Below, in pieces: positions 18,038-28,400 of a stretch of 64,000 nucleotides of DNA. The notes under the pieces were generated by a model that did not search any database, had not been told where the DNA came from, and saw nothing but the letters and a program-made list of their open reading frames with translations. Made by a program: the position numbers and the translations under genes. Each line of letters begins with the position of its first letter. Position 1 is the first letter of the stretch. The DNA lies in NCBI GenBank assembly GCA_963677215.1, contig OY781919.1:806001-870000 (forward strand), in the 5' to 3' direction. This DNA is from G963676795 sp963677215 (GTDB lineage Bacteria > Desulfobacterota > Desulfuromonadia > Desulfuromonadales > Geopsychrobacteraceae).

Positions 18038-18241
18038 TTACCATTTACGAAGCAACCAGAGAACCAGCGAGATCAGGGCACTGACGATGATCATGCTGGT
18101 GATCGGAAAAAAGATTTTCAGCCCCGGCTTATCGATCAGAATGTCCCCGGGCAAGCGTCCGAGCGGCAGCTTACTCAGCCAGGGCCAGCACAGGCCAGCC
18201 ACCAGCACAACAAGCCCGATTGAAATCAGCGTTTTCTGCAT
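18038..18241 (-). CDS. DUF2905 small membrane protein
   Basis: 67 residues with two membrane helices (about 5-22 and 45-62) flanking LPLGRLPGDILIDKPGLKIF, the diagnostic loop of DUF2905. Function unknown. It sits between the DUF1653 gene and the Gate-domain gene, 27 and 4 bases away. Confidence 0.9.
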   Translation of the reverse strand: MQKTLISIGLVVLVAGLCWPWLSKLPLGRLPGDILIDKPGLKIFFPITSMIIVSALISLVLWLLRKW

Positions 18242-18268
18242 AACCTAAGATAACTCCCGTCAGGCCGG

Positions 18269-18484
18269 TCAGTCACCGAGATATTCGAAGCGTGGCACCA
18301 GCCGCCCCTCAAATTCCTTCTTGTCGAGAAACATCGCCAGCGGCCTGACCCATAACCCCATCTCACCGTAGAGTGGACGGTAGACCACCATCTCCTCCTC
18401 GGTTTCCGAATGACGGGCGACACCGAGAACCTCGTACTCGTTTCCTTTGAAATGCCGGTAACGGCCGGTCTTGAGAACTGCCAT
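18269..18484 (-). CDS. DUF1653 small soluble protein
   Basis: 71 residues: GRYRHFKGNEYEVLGVARHS, MVVYRPLYGE and LWVRPLAMF are the hallmark strings of DUF1653. These proteins form a small beta-rich fold of unknown role. AAGGAGAAGAT lies just before the ATG. First gene of the DUF1653-DUF2905-Gate unit, behind the terminator at 18560-18600. Confidence 0.9.
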   Translation of the reverse strand: MAVLKTGRYRHFKGNEYEVLGVARHSETEEEMVVYRPLYGEMGLWVRPLAMFLDKKEFEGRLVPRFEYLGD

Positions 18485-18559
18485 ATCTTCTCCTTCATTT
18501 ACTCATTCAACGATTGCAGGGAAGACTTTAGCATTTTTCCTTATCAACAGAGACCCACA

Positions 18560-18600
18560 AAAATCAAAAGGCCATGGATTTGAACATGGCCTTTTGATCT
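18560..18600 (-). terminator. Rho-independent terminator of the chemoreceptor gene
   Basis: ATCAAAAGGCCATG (18563-18576) and CATGGCCTTTTGAT (18585-18598) form a perfect 14-bp stem with an 8-base loop. On the minus strand it is followed by TTTTTGTGGG, which suits the chemoreceptor gene ending at 18615. Confidence 0.9.
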
Positions 18601-18614
18601 TGTCTTGTCAGTCA

Positions 18615-20363
18615 TCAGGAGAGCAGTCGTGGTCCCCCTTGGGAATTGCCGTCGATCCTGAAGCGTTGCAGCATCTCGCGCAGATAGGCGGCCTGCCCTG
18701 ACAGTTCTTCGCTGGTCGAGGCACTCTCTTCGGCCGCGGCGGTATTCTTCTGGATGGTCTGATCGATCTGCCCCAGGGCCTGATTGATCTGGCCGATTCC
18801 TAAAGCCTGTTCGTTGGTCGCAGAGGCTATCTCGCTGACCAGATCCGTGACCTTGGTAATATTGGTCACGATCTCGGCCAAAGCATCGGAGGTCTCCTTG
18901 GCGATCTGGCTGCCGTTTTCAGATTTTTCAACCGACCCTTCGATCATCTGGGTTGTCTCTTCAGCGGCCTTGGCACTGCGTGCTGCCAGGTTACGAACCT
19001 CCTCGGCGACAACCGCAAACCCCTTGCCGTGCTGCCCGGCCCGGGCCGCTTCAACGGCAGCATTAAGGGCCAGCAGGTTAGTCTGGAAGGCAATCTCATC
19101 GATAACCTTGATAATCTTGCTGATATTCTGGGCCGAAGCGTTGATGTCGGCCATCGCGTCGATCATCGCCCCCATCTTGCGGCTGCCGACCTCGGCAGAG
19201 GATTTAGCAACCCCGGACAACTGGTTCGCCTGGCTGGCGTTCTCAGCGCTCTGCTTGGTCTGGGAACCGATCTCATTCATCGAACTGCTGATCTCTTCCA
19301 GAGCCGCTGCCGACTGAGTGGCACCGTGCGACAGAGACTGGCTTGAGTCGGCCACCTGCTGGCTCCCCGAGGTGATCTCGTCGCTGGCGCTCTGGATCTG
19401 ACCAACCAGTTCACGCAGGTTGGTGATCATCCGTAACAGAGCATTGCCCAGGATATCATCGCTTGAGGCCGGACGGACCTCTACGGTCAGGTCGCCTTCG
19501 GCGATCAAGCGGGTCTGTTCAGCATACCCGTTGAGATGAGCCGCCATGTTGATCAAGGATGCGATCAGTTGGCCGACCTCATCCTTGCTGTCCCAGGTGA
19601 AACTCTGGGCCAGACGTCCCTGCTCCAGCTCTTCGGCCATCAGGCGCAATTGCTGCAGCGGCTTGACCAGCTGCCGGATCAGAACGATAACCATCGGCAC
19701 GACCAGCACGACAAACAGGACTACCAGAAGCACCAGGCTCCAGAGTTGTACCGGGGCAACCTTCTGGTCCATAACCTTCACCAGGGTCGCTTTCTGGGTG
19801 ACAACATCGTCGATATAGATTCCGGTTCCGAGCATATAGTCGGTCCCCGGGATCATCCGGGCATAGCTGAGTTTTTCAACGACATCATTGCTTGGCGGCT
19901 TCGGCCAGACATAGGTGACAAAACCACCGCCCTTTTGCGCTTCGGTAAGCAGTTCCTTAACCAGGTAGAGACCATTTTCGTCCTTCATGTCGATCAGGCT
20001 CTTCCCCTCAAGCTCACGCTTGGGAGGCAGGGACATACAGACACCGGATCGATCATAGATGAAAAAATATCCTGACTTGTTTTCGAGGAAGCGGATCGGA
20101 TTATTGAGGGTTCGCAGGGTGTCGAGAATCTCGTCACGATCGGTCTTGCCGGCAATCGCAGCGCCCATCGCCAATGCCGTAGAATCGACAAGTGATTTGA
20201 GCTCTTCCTGATACCCCCGATTCATCACCTCATCAACCTGAACCAAAGCTTCGGCTTTAACGATACTGATCGCCTTCCGCCCAGAAATGATGCTGATGCA
20301 GGCAAAAATCAGAATGATAACAGCCAGAAGCCAGATTTTGACTCCAATCTTGAGATTCTTCAT
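18615..20363 (-). CDS. Methyl-accepting chemotaxis protein with single-Cache sensor
   Basis: 582 residues from the ATG at 20363, which follows GGAAGAAAGG. Order: TM helix (about 8-29), periplasmic sCache_2-like domain (about 40-185; NKSGYFFIYDRSGVCMSLPP and MIPGTDYMLGTGIYIDDV are typical), second helix (about 205-230), HAMP, and a signalling domain whose hairpin tip reads VIDEIAFQTNLLALNAAVEA with ARAGQHGKGFAVVAEEVR. It would pass signals to CheW-CheA; the ligand is probably a small organic acid or similar, as for other sCache sensors, but this is only inference. There is no CheR-tethering pentapeptide at the C-terminus. Confidence 0.93.
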   Translation of the reverse strand: MKNLKIGVKIWLLAVIILIFACISIISGRKAISIVKAEALVQVDEVMNRGYQEELKSLVDSTALAMGAAIAGKTDRDEILDTLRTLNNPIRFLENKSGYFFIYDRSGVCMSLPPKRELEGKSLIDMKDENGLYLVKELLTEAQKGGGFVTYVWPKPPSNDVVEKLSYARMIPGTDYMLGTGIYIDDVVTQKATLVKVMDQKVAPVQLWSLVLLVVLFVVLVVPMVIVLIRQLVKPLQQLRLMAEELEQGRLAQSFTWDSKDEVGQLIASLINMAAHLNGYAEQTRLIAEGDLTVEVRPASSDDILGNALLRMITNLRELVGQIQSASDEITSGSQQVADSSQSLSHGATQSAAALEEISSSMNEIGSQTKQSAENASQANQLSGVAKSSAEVGSRKMGAMIDAMADINASAQNISKIIKVIDEIAFQTNLLALNAAVEAARAGQHGKGFAVVAEEVRNLAARSAKAAEETTQMIEGSVEKSENGSQIAKETSDALAEIVTNITKVTDLVSEIASATNEQALGIGQINQALGQIDQTIQKNTAAAEESASTSEELSGQAAYLREMLQRFRIDGNSQGGPRLLS

Positions 20364-21030
20364 CGTGAACCTTTCTTCCCCGCCCATAAGCTTGATAATT
20401 AATAGTTCTGCGGGAATCGTGTTTTTACCTTCATCTACCAATGAAACAAAACGCTTCTCACCAACCAACACGGATTGTTATGCCATAAATTAGCATTTAT
20501 GCTTGACTCCGCGAAATGCTCACTATCTGCAAGTTTCACCATCTGTAGGGAATACAGTCATCATCCTCAACAACACAGGATCAACGACGCAACTTCATAA
20601 AACGAAATTGTCAAAGACCATGATACAAACATTGCCAAGGCTAAAGCTTGCGCTATCATGCTCTTACGCATGCTGTGGTGACAAAGACTCCCGAAAAGAT
20701 AACTACTTATCTGTATATTTTAGCTCTGAAGTAAACAATTTCAGGTGATCAGCAAAAAAAGAAGGAAATTAGATAAACAGATATTTTTTCGAAAAACAGG
20801 AGATCAAGAAAAACAGCAGGATCGCTGTCACGCCTTAGAAAGTGATGTCAAAGGCAGGCAATGAAAACATGTATTTTTCAGGCTCAACCCTGCTTGAAAG
20901 CGACCACAGCCAGCAGGCACTGCCCGCAGAAACAATCGTGCCATCTCCTGGCAAGCTCCAAGGAAGCAACATCATGCTCGGCGGCAATAAAAGCCACGCT
21001 CAGTAGACAAGTACACTCACCAGCAATTCA
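20364..21030. other. Gene-free stretch between chemoreceptor and pyrC
   Basis: 667 bases that should include the chemoreceptor promoter on the minus strand. Moderately AT-rich, with a short palindrome ATAAATTAGCATTTAT near 20484-20499. Short frames on both strands lack ribosome sites and family signatures. No RNA gene recognised. Confidence 0.5.
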
Positions 21031-22071
21031 TCAATTCGTTACCAACTTCCAACTAAGCTCCTGGCCGGCGAAAAAGGGGACAATCGCTCTTCCATTCGGC
21101 AGGGTCATGGTTTCCGGTACCGTCCAACTCTCACGAACCAGGGTAACCTGTCGTGAATTGCGTGGCAGACCATAAAAATCTGCGCCGAAGAGGCTGGCAA
21201 ATCCTTCGAGCTTGTCGAGCGCACCCGCCTCATCGAAAAACTGGGTGTAAAGTTCCAGCGCCGACCAGGCACTGTAACAACCGGCACAACCACAGGCCGA
21301 TTCCTTGCGCGCCTGCTCGTGAGGAGCTGAATCACTGCCCAGAAAGAATTTCGGCGAACCGCTGATCGCCACCTGCTGCAGCACCTGCTGATGGGTATTG
21401 CGCTTGAGGACCGGCAGACAGTAGTTGTGGGGCCGCACTCCACCGACCAGCAGATCGTTACGGTTGAGCAGCAGGTGTTGTGGTGTAATCGTCGCGGCAA
21501 CATTGGCACCGCAGGACTGGACAAACCCGGCCGCTTCGGACGTCGTGATATGTTCCGCAACAATCTTCAGCTCTGGATAGCGTTCAACCAAGCAAGTAAG
21601 GCGGGTCTCGACAAAAACCTTTTCCCGGTCGAAGATATCGATCTCATCCCGGGTCACCTCGCCATGAACGAGAAGGGGCATTCCCAGCAAGGACATTTCC
21701 TCAAGAGCGGCATCGATCCTGGCCAGATCAGTGACTCCGGCATGGGAGTTGGTTGTCGCCCCTGCCGGATAGAGTTTGGCCGCAACTGCCCCGGCCTGCC
21801 GGGCTTCACGAATTGTCTGGGAGGTGGTCTGATCGGTCAGGTAAAGAGTCATCTGTGGCTCAAAGGAACTCCCAGCCGGCCTGGCCGCAAGTATGCGCTG
21901 GCGGTAATCCTCAATCATTCCGGCAGTCGTAACCGGAGGGACGAGGTTCGGCATGGCGATTGCCCGCTGAAAACAGCGCGCCGTCGCCGCAACCGTCTCC
22001 GGCAACATATCATTATCGCGAAAATGAACATGCCAATCATCCGGCATGCTAATTGTAATCTGATCGTTCAT
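21031..22071 (-). CDS. pyrC: Dihydroorotase (class II)
   Basis: 346 residues, matching E. coli PyrC in length. Metal-site motifs: PDDWHVHFRD at the N-terminus (HxH), KLYPAGATTNS (carboxylated Lys), LLVHGEV, VAEHITT, and FLGSDSAPH with the catalytic Asp near the C-terminus. It closes carbamoyl-aspartate to dihydroorotate in pyrimidine synthesis. No other pyr gene is adjacent. Start follows AAAGGAAT about ten bases upstream. Confidence 0.96.
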   Translation of the reverse strand: MNDQITISMPDDWHVHFRDNDMLPETVAATARCFQRAIAMPNLVPPVTTAGMIEDYRQRILAARPAGSSFEPQMTLYLTDQTTSQTIREARQAGAVAAKLYPAGATTNSHAGVTDLARIDAALEEMSLLGMPLLVHGEVTRDEIDIFDREKVFVETRLTCLVERYPELKIVAEHITTSEAAGFVQSCGANVAATITPQHLLLNRNDLLVGGVRPHNYCLPVLKRNTHQQVLQQVAISGSPKFFLGSDSAPHEQARKESACGCAGCYSAWSALELYTQFFDEAGALDKLEGFASLFGADFYGLPRNSRQVTLVRESWTVPETMTLPNGRAIVPFFAGQELSWKLVTN

Positions 22072-22256
22072 AACAAGGGGATTCCTTTATTCATCGGGAT
22101 TTACAGACCATCTTCCGATGATTATACAGAAGGCTTGTCCAACTTGAAAAGGTGCCAGCTGCCTGACTCCAACTATTTACTTTGTAACTAGAAGAGGGCC
22201 GACTCTTCTGCTATCATGCAAGAACTCTAATCTGAATCTCTTTTATTAGGTAGCCA

Positions 22257-23696
22257 ATGACCCGCAAAAAATATTTCATTTTGCTGCTCTCCGGTCTGCT
22301 GATCGTCGGGTTCCTGTTTACCAGCATCGTCAGCTACTTTGTCGCGCAACGCTCCCTGACCGAACAGATTGCCGGCAACACCCTGCCCTTGACCAGTGAC
22401 AATATTTATTCGGAAATTCAGCAGGACCTGCTGCGGCCAATCTTTATCTCCTCACTGATGGCCCATGATACCTTCGTCAGGGACTGGGTTTTAAACGGCG
22501 AGCAGAATCCGGATCAGATGACCCGTTACCTCCGCGAAATACAGAAACGCTATGCAACGGTAACCAGTTTCTTCGTTTCAGACAAAACCTACCATTACTA
22601 TCATTCCAGCGGGATTCTCAAAACCGTCAGTCCGGACGATGCTCAGGACCGCTGGTACTTCAATATGCCCTCTTTCGTTGCCGACTATCAGATCAACATT
22701 GACCGAGACACAGCAAACCTCTCGATCATGACGGTTTTTATCAATCACAAAGTCTACGACTACCAGGGTAACTACATCGGCACCATTGGTGTCGGCCTGG
22801 GGGTTACTTCGGTCAGGGAACTGATTGAAATCTATCAGCAGCGTTACGGCCGGACGATCTTCTTCACCGATCGCCAGGGAGAATTGACCCTGATCGGAAA
22901 TGGCTATCAAGGTCCTAAAAACCTGCGGGGCATTCCCGGACTCGCTCCTTACGTCACCCAGATTCTCACCGCTCCAAGCACCTCTCTTTCATTCGCCAAC
23001 GGTCACCGTAAAGCCTACTTTAACAGCCGCCTGGTCGAAGATTTCAACTGGTACCTGATTGTTCTCGAAGAAGACGCTGCCGGAGTGCAGCGCATTGAAA
23101 ACGCACTGTGGATCAATATTGGTATCAGTCTGATCATCACCCTGGTTGTCCTGGCCATAGCCGCTATCACCATCGGCAGCTACCAGAAAAAGCTTGAGGC
23201 GCTGGCAACCACAGACCGGCTGACCAGCCTGACGACCAGACAGATGTTCGACGTCCTGTTCAACCAGACATACAAGGCCAATCTCAGACGCCGTTCAGCC
23301 CTGTCGGTGATTCTGATCGATATCGATCACTTCAAACAGGTTAATGACACCTATGGGCACCCGGCAGGCGACCAGGTTCTGCAGGGCGTCGCCACGGCCC
23401 TCAACGAAATCGTCAGGGGCGACGAAGTGATTTTCCGCTGGGGTGGAGAGGAATTCCTGGTCCTGCTTTCGGACTGCTCTCTCGAGCAGGCACAAAGAAC
23501 AGCCGAGCGTTTCAGGAGCCGGATTGAAGATCTGACCCTCTACCGAGGTGAGACCAGCCTGAAGGTGACAATCAGCCTGGGGGCCGCACAGATGCAAGAC
23601 GGGGAAACGGTTGACACCCTGATTGCCCGCGCCGACAAGGCGCTCTATAATGCCAAGAAGAACGGCCGCAATCGGTGTCAGGTCTCAGAGGGTTAA
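22257..23696 (+). CDS. Membrane diguanylate cyclase with Cache-type sensor
   Basis: 479 residues: TM helix (about 7-30), periplasmic double-Cache-like domain (about 35-285; DNIYSEIQQDLLRPIFISS is a typical opening and YRGTIGVGL-like GTIGVGLGVT is typical within), second helix (about 283-305), then GGDEF. The active site is GGEEF (FRWGGEEFLVLL), a functional variant. Five residues ahead the sequence is RGDE rather than RxxD, so the usual product-inhibition site seems altered. Predicted to make c-di-GMP in response to an extracytoplasmic signal. Single gene; the ribosome site is weak (TAGGTAG). Confidence 0.92.
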   Translation: MTRKKYFILLLSGLLIVGFLFTSIVSYFVAQRSLTEQIAGNTLPLTSDNIYSEIQQDLLRPIFISSLMAHDTFVRDWVLNGEQNPDQMTRYLREIQKRYATVTSFFVSDKTYHYYHSSGILKTVSPDDAQDRWYFNMPSFVADYQINIDRDTANLSIMTVFINHKVYDYQGNYIGTIGVGLGVTSVRELIEIYQQRYGRTIFFTDRQGELTLIGNGYQGPKNLRGIPGLAPYVTQILTAPSTSLSFANGHRKAYFNSRLVEDFNWYLIVLEEDAAGVQRIENALWINIGISLIITLVVLAIAAITIGSYQKKLEALATTDRLTSLTTRQMFDVLFNQTYKANLRRRSALSVILIDIDHFKQVNDTYGHPAGDQVLQGVATALNEIVRGDEVIFRWGGEEFLVLLSDCSLEQAQRTAERFRSRIEDLTLYRGETSLKVTISLGAAQMQDGETVDTLIARADKALYNAKKNGRNRCQVSEG

Positions 23697-23763
23697 ATAC
23701 GGCGGCAGGCAGATCAGAGAGAAACCAAGCTCTCGAAAAAAACCAGATGTTTGAATTTTCAGG

Positions 23764-23844
23764 TCAACGGACCTGACAGAATGGTGCCAAACTCAGCAGT
23801 TTTTTGAATTGTTCCAGATGTGCGACGTAATGCTCTACATTCAT
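23764..23844 (-). CDS. Possible 26-residue peptide with strong ribosome site
   Basis: An ATG at 23844 (minus strand) follows AAAGGAGAATATCC and opens a 26-codon frame, MNVEHYVAHLEQFKKLLSLA and six more residues, ended by TGA. A 7-bp hairpin TCAGGTC-AACG-GACCTGA overlaps the stop and is followed on the minus strand by AAAATTC. The good ribosome site suggests translation; it may be a genuine small protein or the surviving start of a deleted gene, since the neighbouring minus-strand sequence is a decayed histidine kinase. No similarity recognised. Confidence 0.35.
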   Translation of the reverse strand: MNVEHYVAHLEQFKKLLSLAPFCQVR

Positions 23845-23945
23845 GGATATTCTCCTTTGGCATTCCCTGAAAAACAACCTCACTGAGTCACAGGCAACGT
23901 CTTTACCGGTCATAGGAACGTGAAATTTTCCGACAGTCTCACCTT

Positions 23946-24359
23946 CTATGTTGAAGTATCCAGAACTGAACGCACACGAGTCGCAAGGTCACTGGCTCGG
24001 TACGGCTTTACGAGATAATCTCTGATCCCAAGCTCTTTTGCAGAATCGGCGGTAATCAGAGTCGAATACCCGCTACAGAGGACAAAAGGCAACTCCGGAC
24101 GCAGAATAAACATTTTTTTCGCCAGAGTCACCCCAGTCATTCCAGGCATGGTCTGGTCAGACACAACCAGATCGAAAGCATGCGGATTTTGTTCAAAAAG
24201 TTGCAGGGCCTCGATAGGATCACAACTGACCGTCACCTGATAGCCCAGATCACCTAGCAACTCCCGGACGATATTGACAATGATTTCTTCATCATCGACA
24301 TAGAGAATCCGCTCACAACCAGTCGGCAGAGAACTCCTCTCTAGATAGGAGCTGTCATA
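23946..24359 (-). pseudogene. Receiver-domain remnant of a hybrid histidine kinase
   Basis: The frame carries a full-looking receiver domain, starting SSLPTGCERILYVDDEEIIV and continuing DLVVSDQTMPGMTG (phospho-acceptor Asp) and DYLVKPY (conserved Lys). There is no ATG, GTG or TTG at a sensible place: the frame is open upstream only to a TAA at 24360-24362, and the TTG at 24260 would cut off the essential first strand and acidic pair. The lead-in LPTG-x-E-R-I-L is typical of the linker between kinase and receiver in hybrid kinases. It is therefore read as the 3' end of a gene whose kinase part is gone; the 5' end lies in the next feature. Confidence 0.7.
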
Positions 24360-24391
24360 TTAGAGCTATTTCTCTCTAAGTATTTATCCAT

Positions 24392-25105
24392 CTAAAACTG
24401 CTGACAGTCCTTGTCCCGAGTGAAATTAAATGCGAGGATCGCAGAATCCCGCGGCAACTGAGGTAATTTCTGTTCAAGATCGACGATACTAATTTTATGA
24501 AGTATGGTCACAAGAAGAACATTATCCCCCATAGATTAAATGACCTGGGCAAGCTGCGACTGCAACAACCTTCCAGTCGGAGTATCGTCGATAACAGCAT
24601 AAAAGTGCTTCAGATTCGGAATGAGTGTTTTGCTCAGCTCGATGGTTCTGCGGATATCGAGCTCTTCGGTAATACCTGTCATTTGCGGATAATGCTTGAA
24701 CATTTGACGATCGAAGTCGTTAATACCGCAGAAAACGAGAGAAACGCCGGGAAACAGTTTGTCGCCGTACTTCAGCATAAAGTCCAACGCATTATTATCA
24801 CTGAGCAAAATTGCAGCGAAATGGTCCTTGGCGTATTTTTTCGCATAGAATTTCTGCAAATAAGAAAAATTTTCCGCTGGTGGATAGTTTTTACTGTCCA
24901 TGAATTCAACATGTACAACGGCTGCAGAGGAAGAGGTACGTAGATGTGACAGTATTCCGGCGTTAATGCGCTCGGTCCATGGATGATCTGGACTATAAGA
25001 ATGCAGAATCAGAAGATGCTGGCGACTGCCTTCGGCGCCAGCGTCATGAGAGGTCAAAAAGAGAGATAGCGTTATCAACAGAGCCATGAGCCCTGGAATG
25101 ATCAT
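24392..25105 (-). pseudogene. Sensor-domain remnant (ABC substrate-binding-like) of the same hybrid histidine kinase
   Basis: After a signal-like segment (MIIPGLMALLITLSLFL) comes HLLILHSYSPDHPWTERINA, the standard start of the ABC_sub_bind sensor found in front of many hybrid kinases. The frame meets a TAA at 24536-24538, but homologous-looking sequence continues in the same frame (VLLVTILHKISIVDLEQKLP, then DSAILAFNFTRD) to a TAG at 24392-24394. Only 32 bases later the receiver remnant begins, in another frame. So there is one nonsense codon, and the PAS/HisKA/HATPase part is deleted. The start is uncertain; a GTG at 25153 in front of a ten-G run is possible. Confidence 0.7.
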
Positions 25106-25135
25106 CCTCACCAGGAACGGACAAAGATTCCTCCG

Positions 25136-25145
25136 CCCCCCCCCC
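25136..25145 (-). repeat. Ten-base G tract in front of the broken sensor gene
   Basis: Ten consecutive C on the plus strand (G on the coding strand), with GG six bases away and the GTG/ATG start candidates of the sensor remnant around it. Tracts of this length slip readily during replication. It lies 30 bases upstream of the ATG at 25105, or inside the gene if the GTG at 25153 is used. Confidence 0.7.
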
Positions 25146-25457
25146 GGTGCCAAGAACGGAACAAGCCTTAAACGTTGTCTGTTGATATGTCATTGTTCTC
25201 TTTTCTCAAAGAGGCCATCTGTCTTTATAACAATAGCATATATCGGCAGGAAGACCTGGCTGCGGGTCATCATTCGTGACCCATCTGCAAACGTGAACCC
25301 AGCCGGGTGCAGCAGCTTCAGAGCGCGTTAAACAGATTAATATCTGCTCGTCCCTGGAGCATTTACACTTAATATCTTTACATAAAACTACTTATTGCCG
25401 ATGTCTAAAGAGGCGTTACCTGTGCTAGAATGGATATTTAGTACAAGGGAGGAACCG
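25146..25457. other. Intergenic region before the DUF748 gene
   Basis: About 310 bases that should hold the promoter for the DUF748-M23 pair and formerly for the divergent kinase gene. No reading frame or RNA structure with support. TTATAACAAT near 25216 and TTTACATAAAAC near 25376 are AT-rich candidates for promoter elements, not verified. Confidence 0.4.
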
Positions 25458-28400
25458 ATGAGACGCTGGCTCAAAATTTCACTGATCTGTCTGGCTGTTA
25501 TTATCGGACTGATGCTCCTGTCGATGCTGGTCGTGCCCTGGCAGCTGAAAAAGCAGGGGACCAGCTGGATTGCCCAGAATACCGACCGGACCTTGAGTAT
25601 TGAAAAAGCCTACTTCAACCCGTTCACCCTGACGCTTGAAGTTGACGGCGTCAAACTGAGTGAACAGAACGCCGCTAACCCCTTTTTCAGCTTTTCCAGA
25701 CTGACGCTTTCACTCAGTTCCAGATCGCTGATCGACTGGGCGCTGATCCTCGATCGCGTCGAACTCGATGATCCATTCGTCAATATCGCCCGGCTGGCCA
25801 AAGAAGAATTCAATTTCTCCGATTTCACCCGTCTGGGAGGAGACAAGCCTGTCGAAGTGGAAACTGCTCCAGCGCAAGAGAGCGAGCCGTTCCACTTTTC
25901 GCTGAACAACATCGTCATCAAGAATGGCAGTGTTGACTTTCATGACCTGTCCTCAGCAAGAGAATCCCGTCACCAGATCAGACAATTCGACCTGAGCGTA
26001 CCCTTTATCGGCAACGTCCCCTACCTGGCCAACGTCTATGTCAAACCGGCACTGTTTATGCTGCTCAACGGTGCCGAAGTCAAAGCGACCGGAGAGCTCA
26101 AGCCATTTCATGATTCCCTGGAGACCAATCTCGACGTCTCCTTCCATGGCATCAAACTGCCCTTCTATGCCGAGCAATCCCCGGTGGCCCTGCCGCTGCT
26201 CGTTGAAGATGGAGACATCGATTTTCACCTTGGACTCTCCTACCTGGTCTCAGCCTCACAAGAACCCCAACTGCTGCTGAACGGCGAGTTTGCCTTGTCC
26301 GACCTGGCCCTCAAACAGCTGGACGGCTCCGACCTGTTTTCGATGGAGACCCTGGTCATCGATCTCGAAGAGGCCAATGTCTTCGAACAACAGGCGCATT
26401 TCCTGGCGATCGACATCTACACACCGGAGCTGTTCGTTGAACATTATGCCGACGGACTGTGGAACTGGCAGAAACTGCTGCCAGCCAGCACACCGTCTGC
26501 TGGAGAAACAGCTCGTTCAGAGGAGACAGCAGCACAGCTTCCGCTGGTCCTGATCGACAGCTTTGCCATCCATGAGGCAGCTGTCCACTATCGAGACGAA
26601 ACGGTTCCGGAAGGGTTCACTGAGGATATCGAAAAGATCAACCTGAACCTGAGTCAGCTTTCGACCTACCCTGACCAGCCAACTATGGCCGAGCTGAACC
26701 TGCAGACCGGGCACAAGGCCCAGCTGGAAGTCAACGGCGATTTCACCATCAACCCGCTTCAGGCCAATGTTGATATTCTGCTCAATGGCGTCGCACTGGA
26801 TCCTCTCTATCCTTACCTGGCCAGCCAGCTGACAGCGCCACTTAACGGAACCGTCAACCTCGGTGGCCATGTCCGCTATACACTGGACGGCAACGTTCTG
26901 GCGGAACAAGTTCAGATCGGGCTGCACGACTTCCGCGCCCCCTTTGGAGAGCAGGACTATTTTTCCCTGCCGCTGCTCAGTCTGACCGGCAGTTCCTTCG
27001 ACCTCAAGGGACAGAATATCAAACTGGGAGAGCTGACCCTGCAGCAGGGGGATGCACAGGTCACCCGCCTGGCCGATGGCAGCGTTTCGCCATTGCTGTT
27101 AGTCAAAAATCAAAACGCACCCGCTGAAGAACCGGAGCAGGTAAAACAGCCGAACGAAAACAACTGGCAACTGAGCCTGGCACAACTGAAGCTAGAGCGA
27201 TTCAAGCTTAAGTACACCGATGAAACGGACTCACGTGTCCCAGCTGTCAGCGTTCCGGAATTTAACCTGAGCGCCGCCGACCTGTCCTATCCCAAGGCGC
27301 AGCAGGCCCCGTTCAGCATCAGCGCCAGAATCGGCAAGAAGGGGACTGTCGCCGTCAGGGGAAAAGTCCGGCATACCCCTCTGCAGCTCAATGCGACGAC
27401 AGACATCAAGGCCTTTCCACTGGCCGACTTCAACGACTTTATACCGGCCGACCTGAACCTGAAACTCAAGGACGGCAAACTCTACAGCTCGCTGAAAACC
27501 GCTGTCAGCCAGCAGGATAACGTGCTCCTGGGCGATTTCAGTGGTGGCCTGAACGTCAGCGATTTCAACCTGCGCGATCCTCTGGCCAGCGGCGAGATGC
27601 TCAGCTGGAAAAACCTCAATCTGAACAGTATCGAAGGGACACTCAATCCCTTTGCGCTGAGAATCAAGGAGGTGGCCCTCAGTGATTACCTGGCCAATAT
27701 CACCATCAACGAAGACGGACGCATCAACCTGACCGGCCTCACTGCAGAAAAAGAAGATTCCAACGCGGAAGCACCAGCTGCAGAACAGAAGTCCGAACCC
27801 GTTGCTGCAGAGGCGGAAGAGACAGGTCCCGCGCCAGATATCCGGATCGACGCGCTGACCCTTCAGGGCGGAACGGTCTCCTTCACCGACCGCCATATGC
27901 CGAGTACCTTTGCCACCACCATGTATCGGCTCGGCGGGCGTGTTTCCGGCATGGCCTCAGATCCCGAGATGCAGGCCGATGTCGATCTGCGCGGCCAATT
28001 GGAAAATCACTCGCCGCTGGCCATCACCGGTAAGCTCAACCCCCTGAGCAGGGATCTTTTTGCCGACCTGACGCTCAGCTTCAAGGACATCGACCTGACG
28101 CCGATGAGTCCCTATTCCGGAACCTACGTCGGCTACATCATCGCCAAGGGCAAACTGAACCTGGACCTGAACTACCACATCGAGCATCAGCAGATCGATG
28201 CCGAAAACCGGGTGATGATCGATCAATTCACCTTTGGCGACAAGGTTGAAAGTGACAAGGCGACCTCCCTGCCGGTCGGCCTGGCCATCGCCCTGCTCAA
28301 GGACAAGAACGACGAGATTCACCTCGACATTCCAATCTCCGGCAACCTCAACGACCCCAAGTTCAGCATCGCCGGTGCGGTCTGGACCATCGTCAGGAAC

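Noticed and set aside
24536..25153. A stand-alone periplasmic substrate-binding protein
   Set aside because: Domain type normally sits on hybrid kinases, sequence similarity continues past the stop in the same frame, and a receiver remnant follows.
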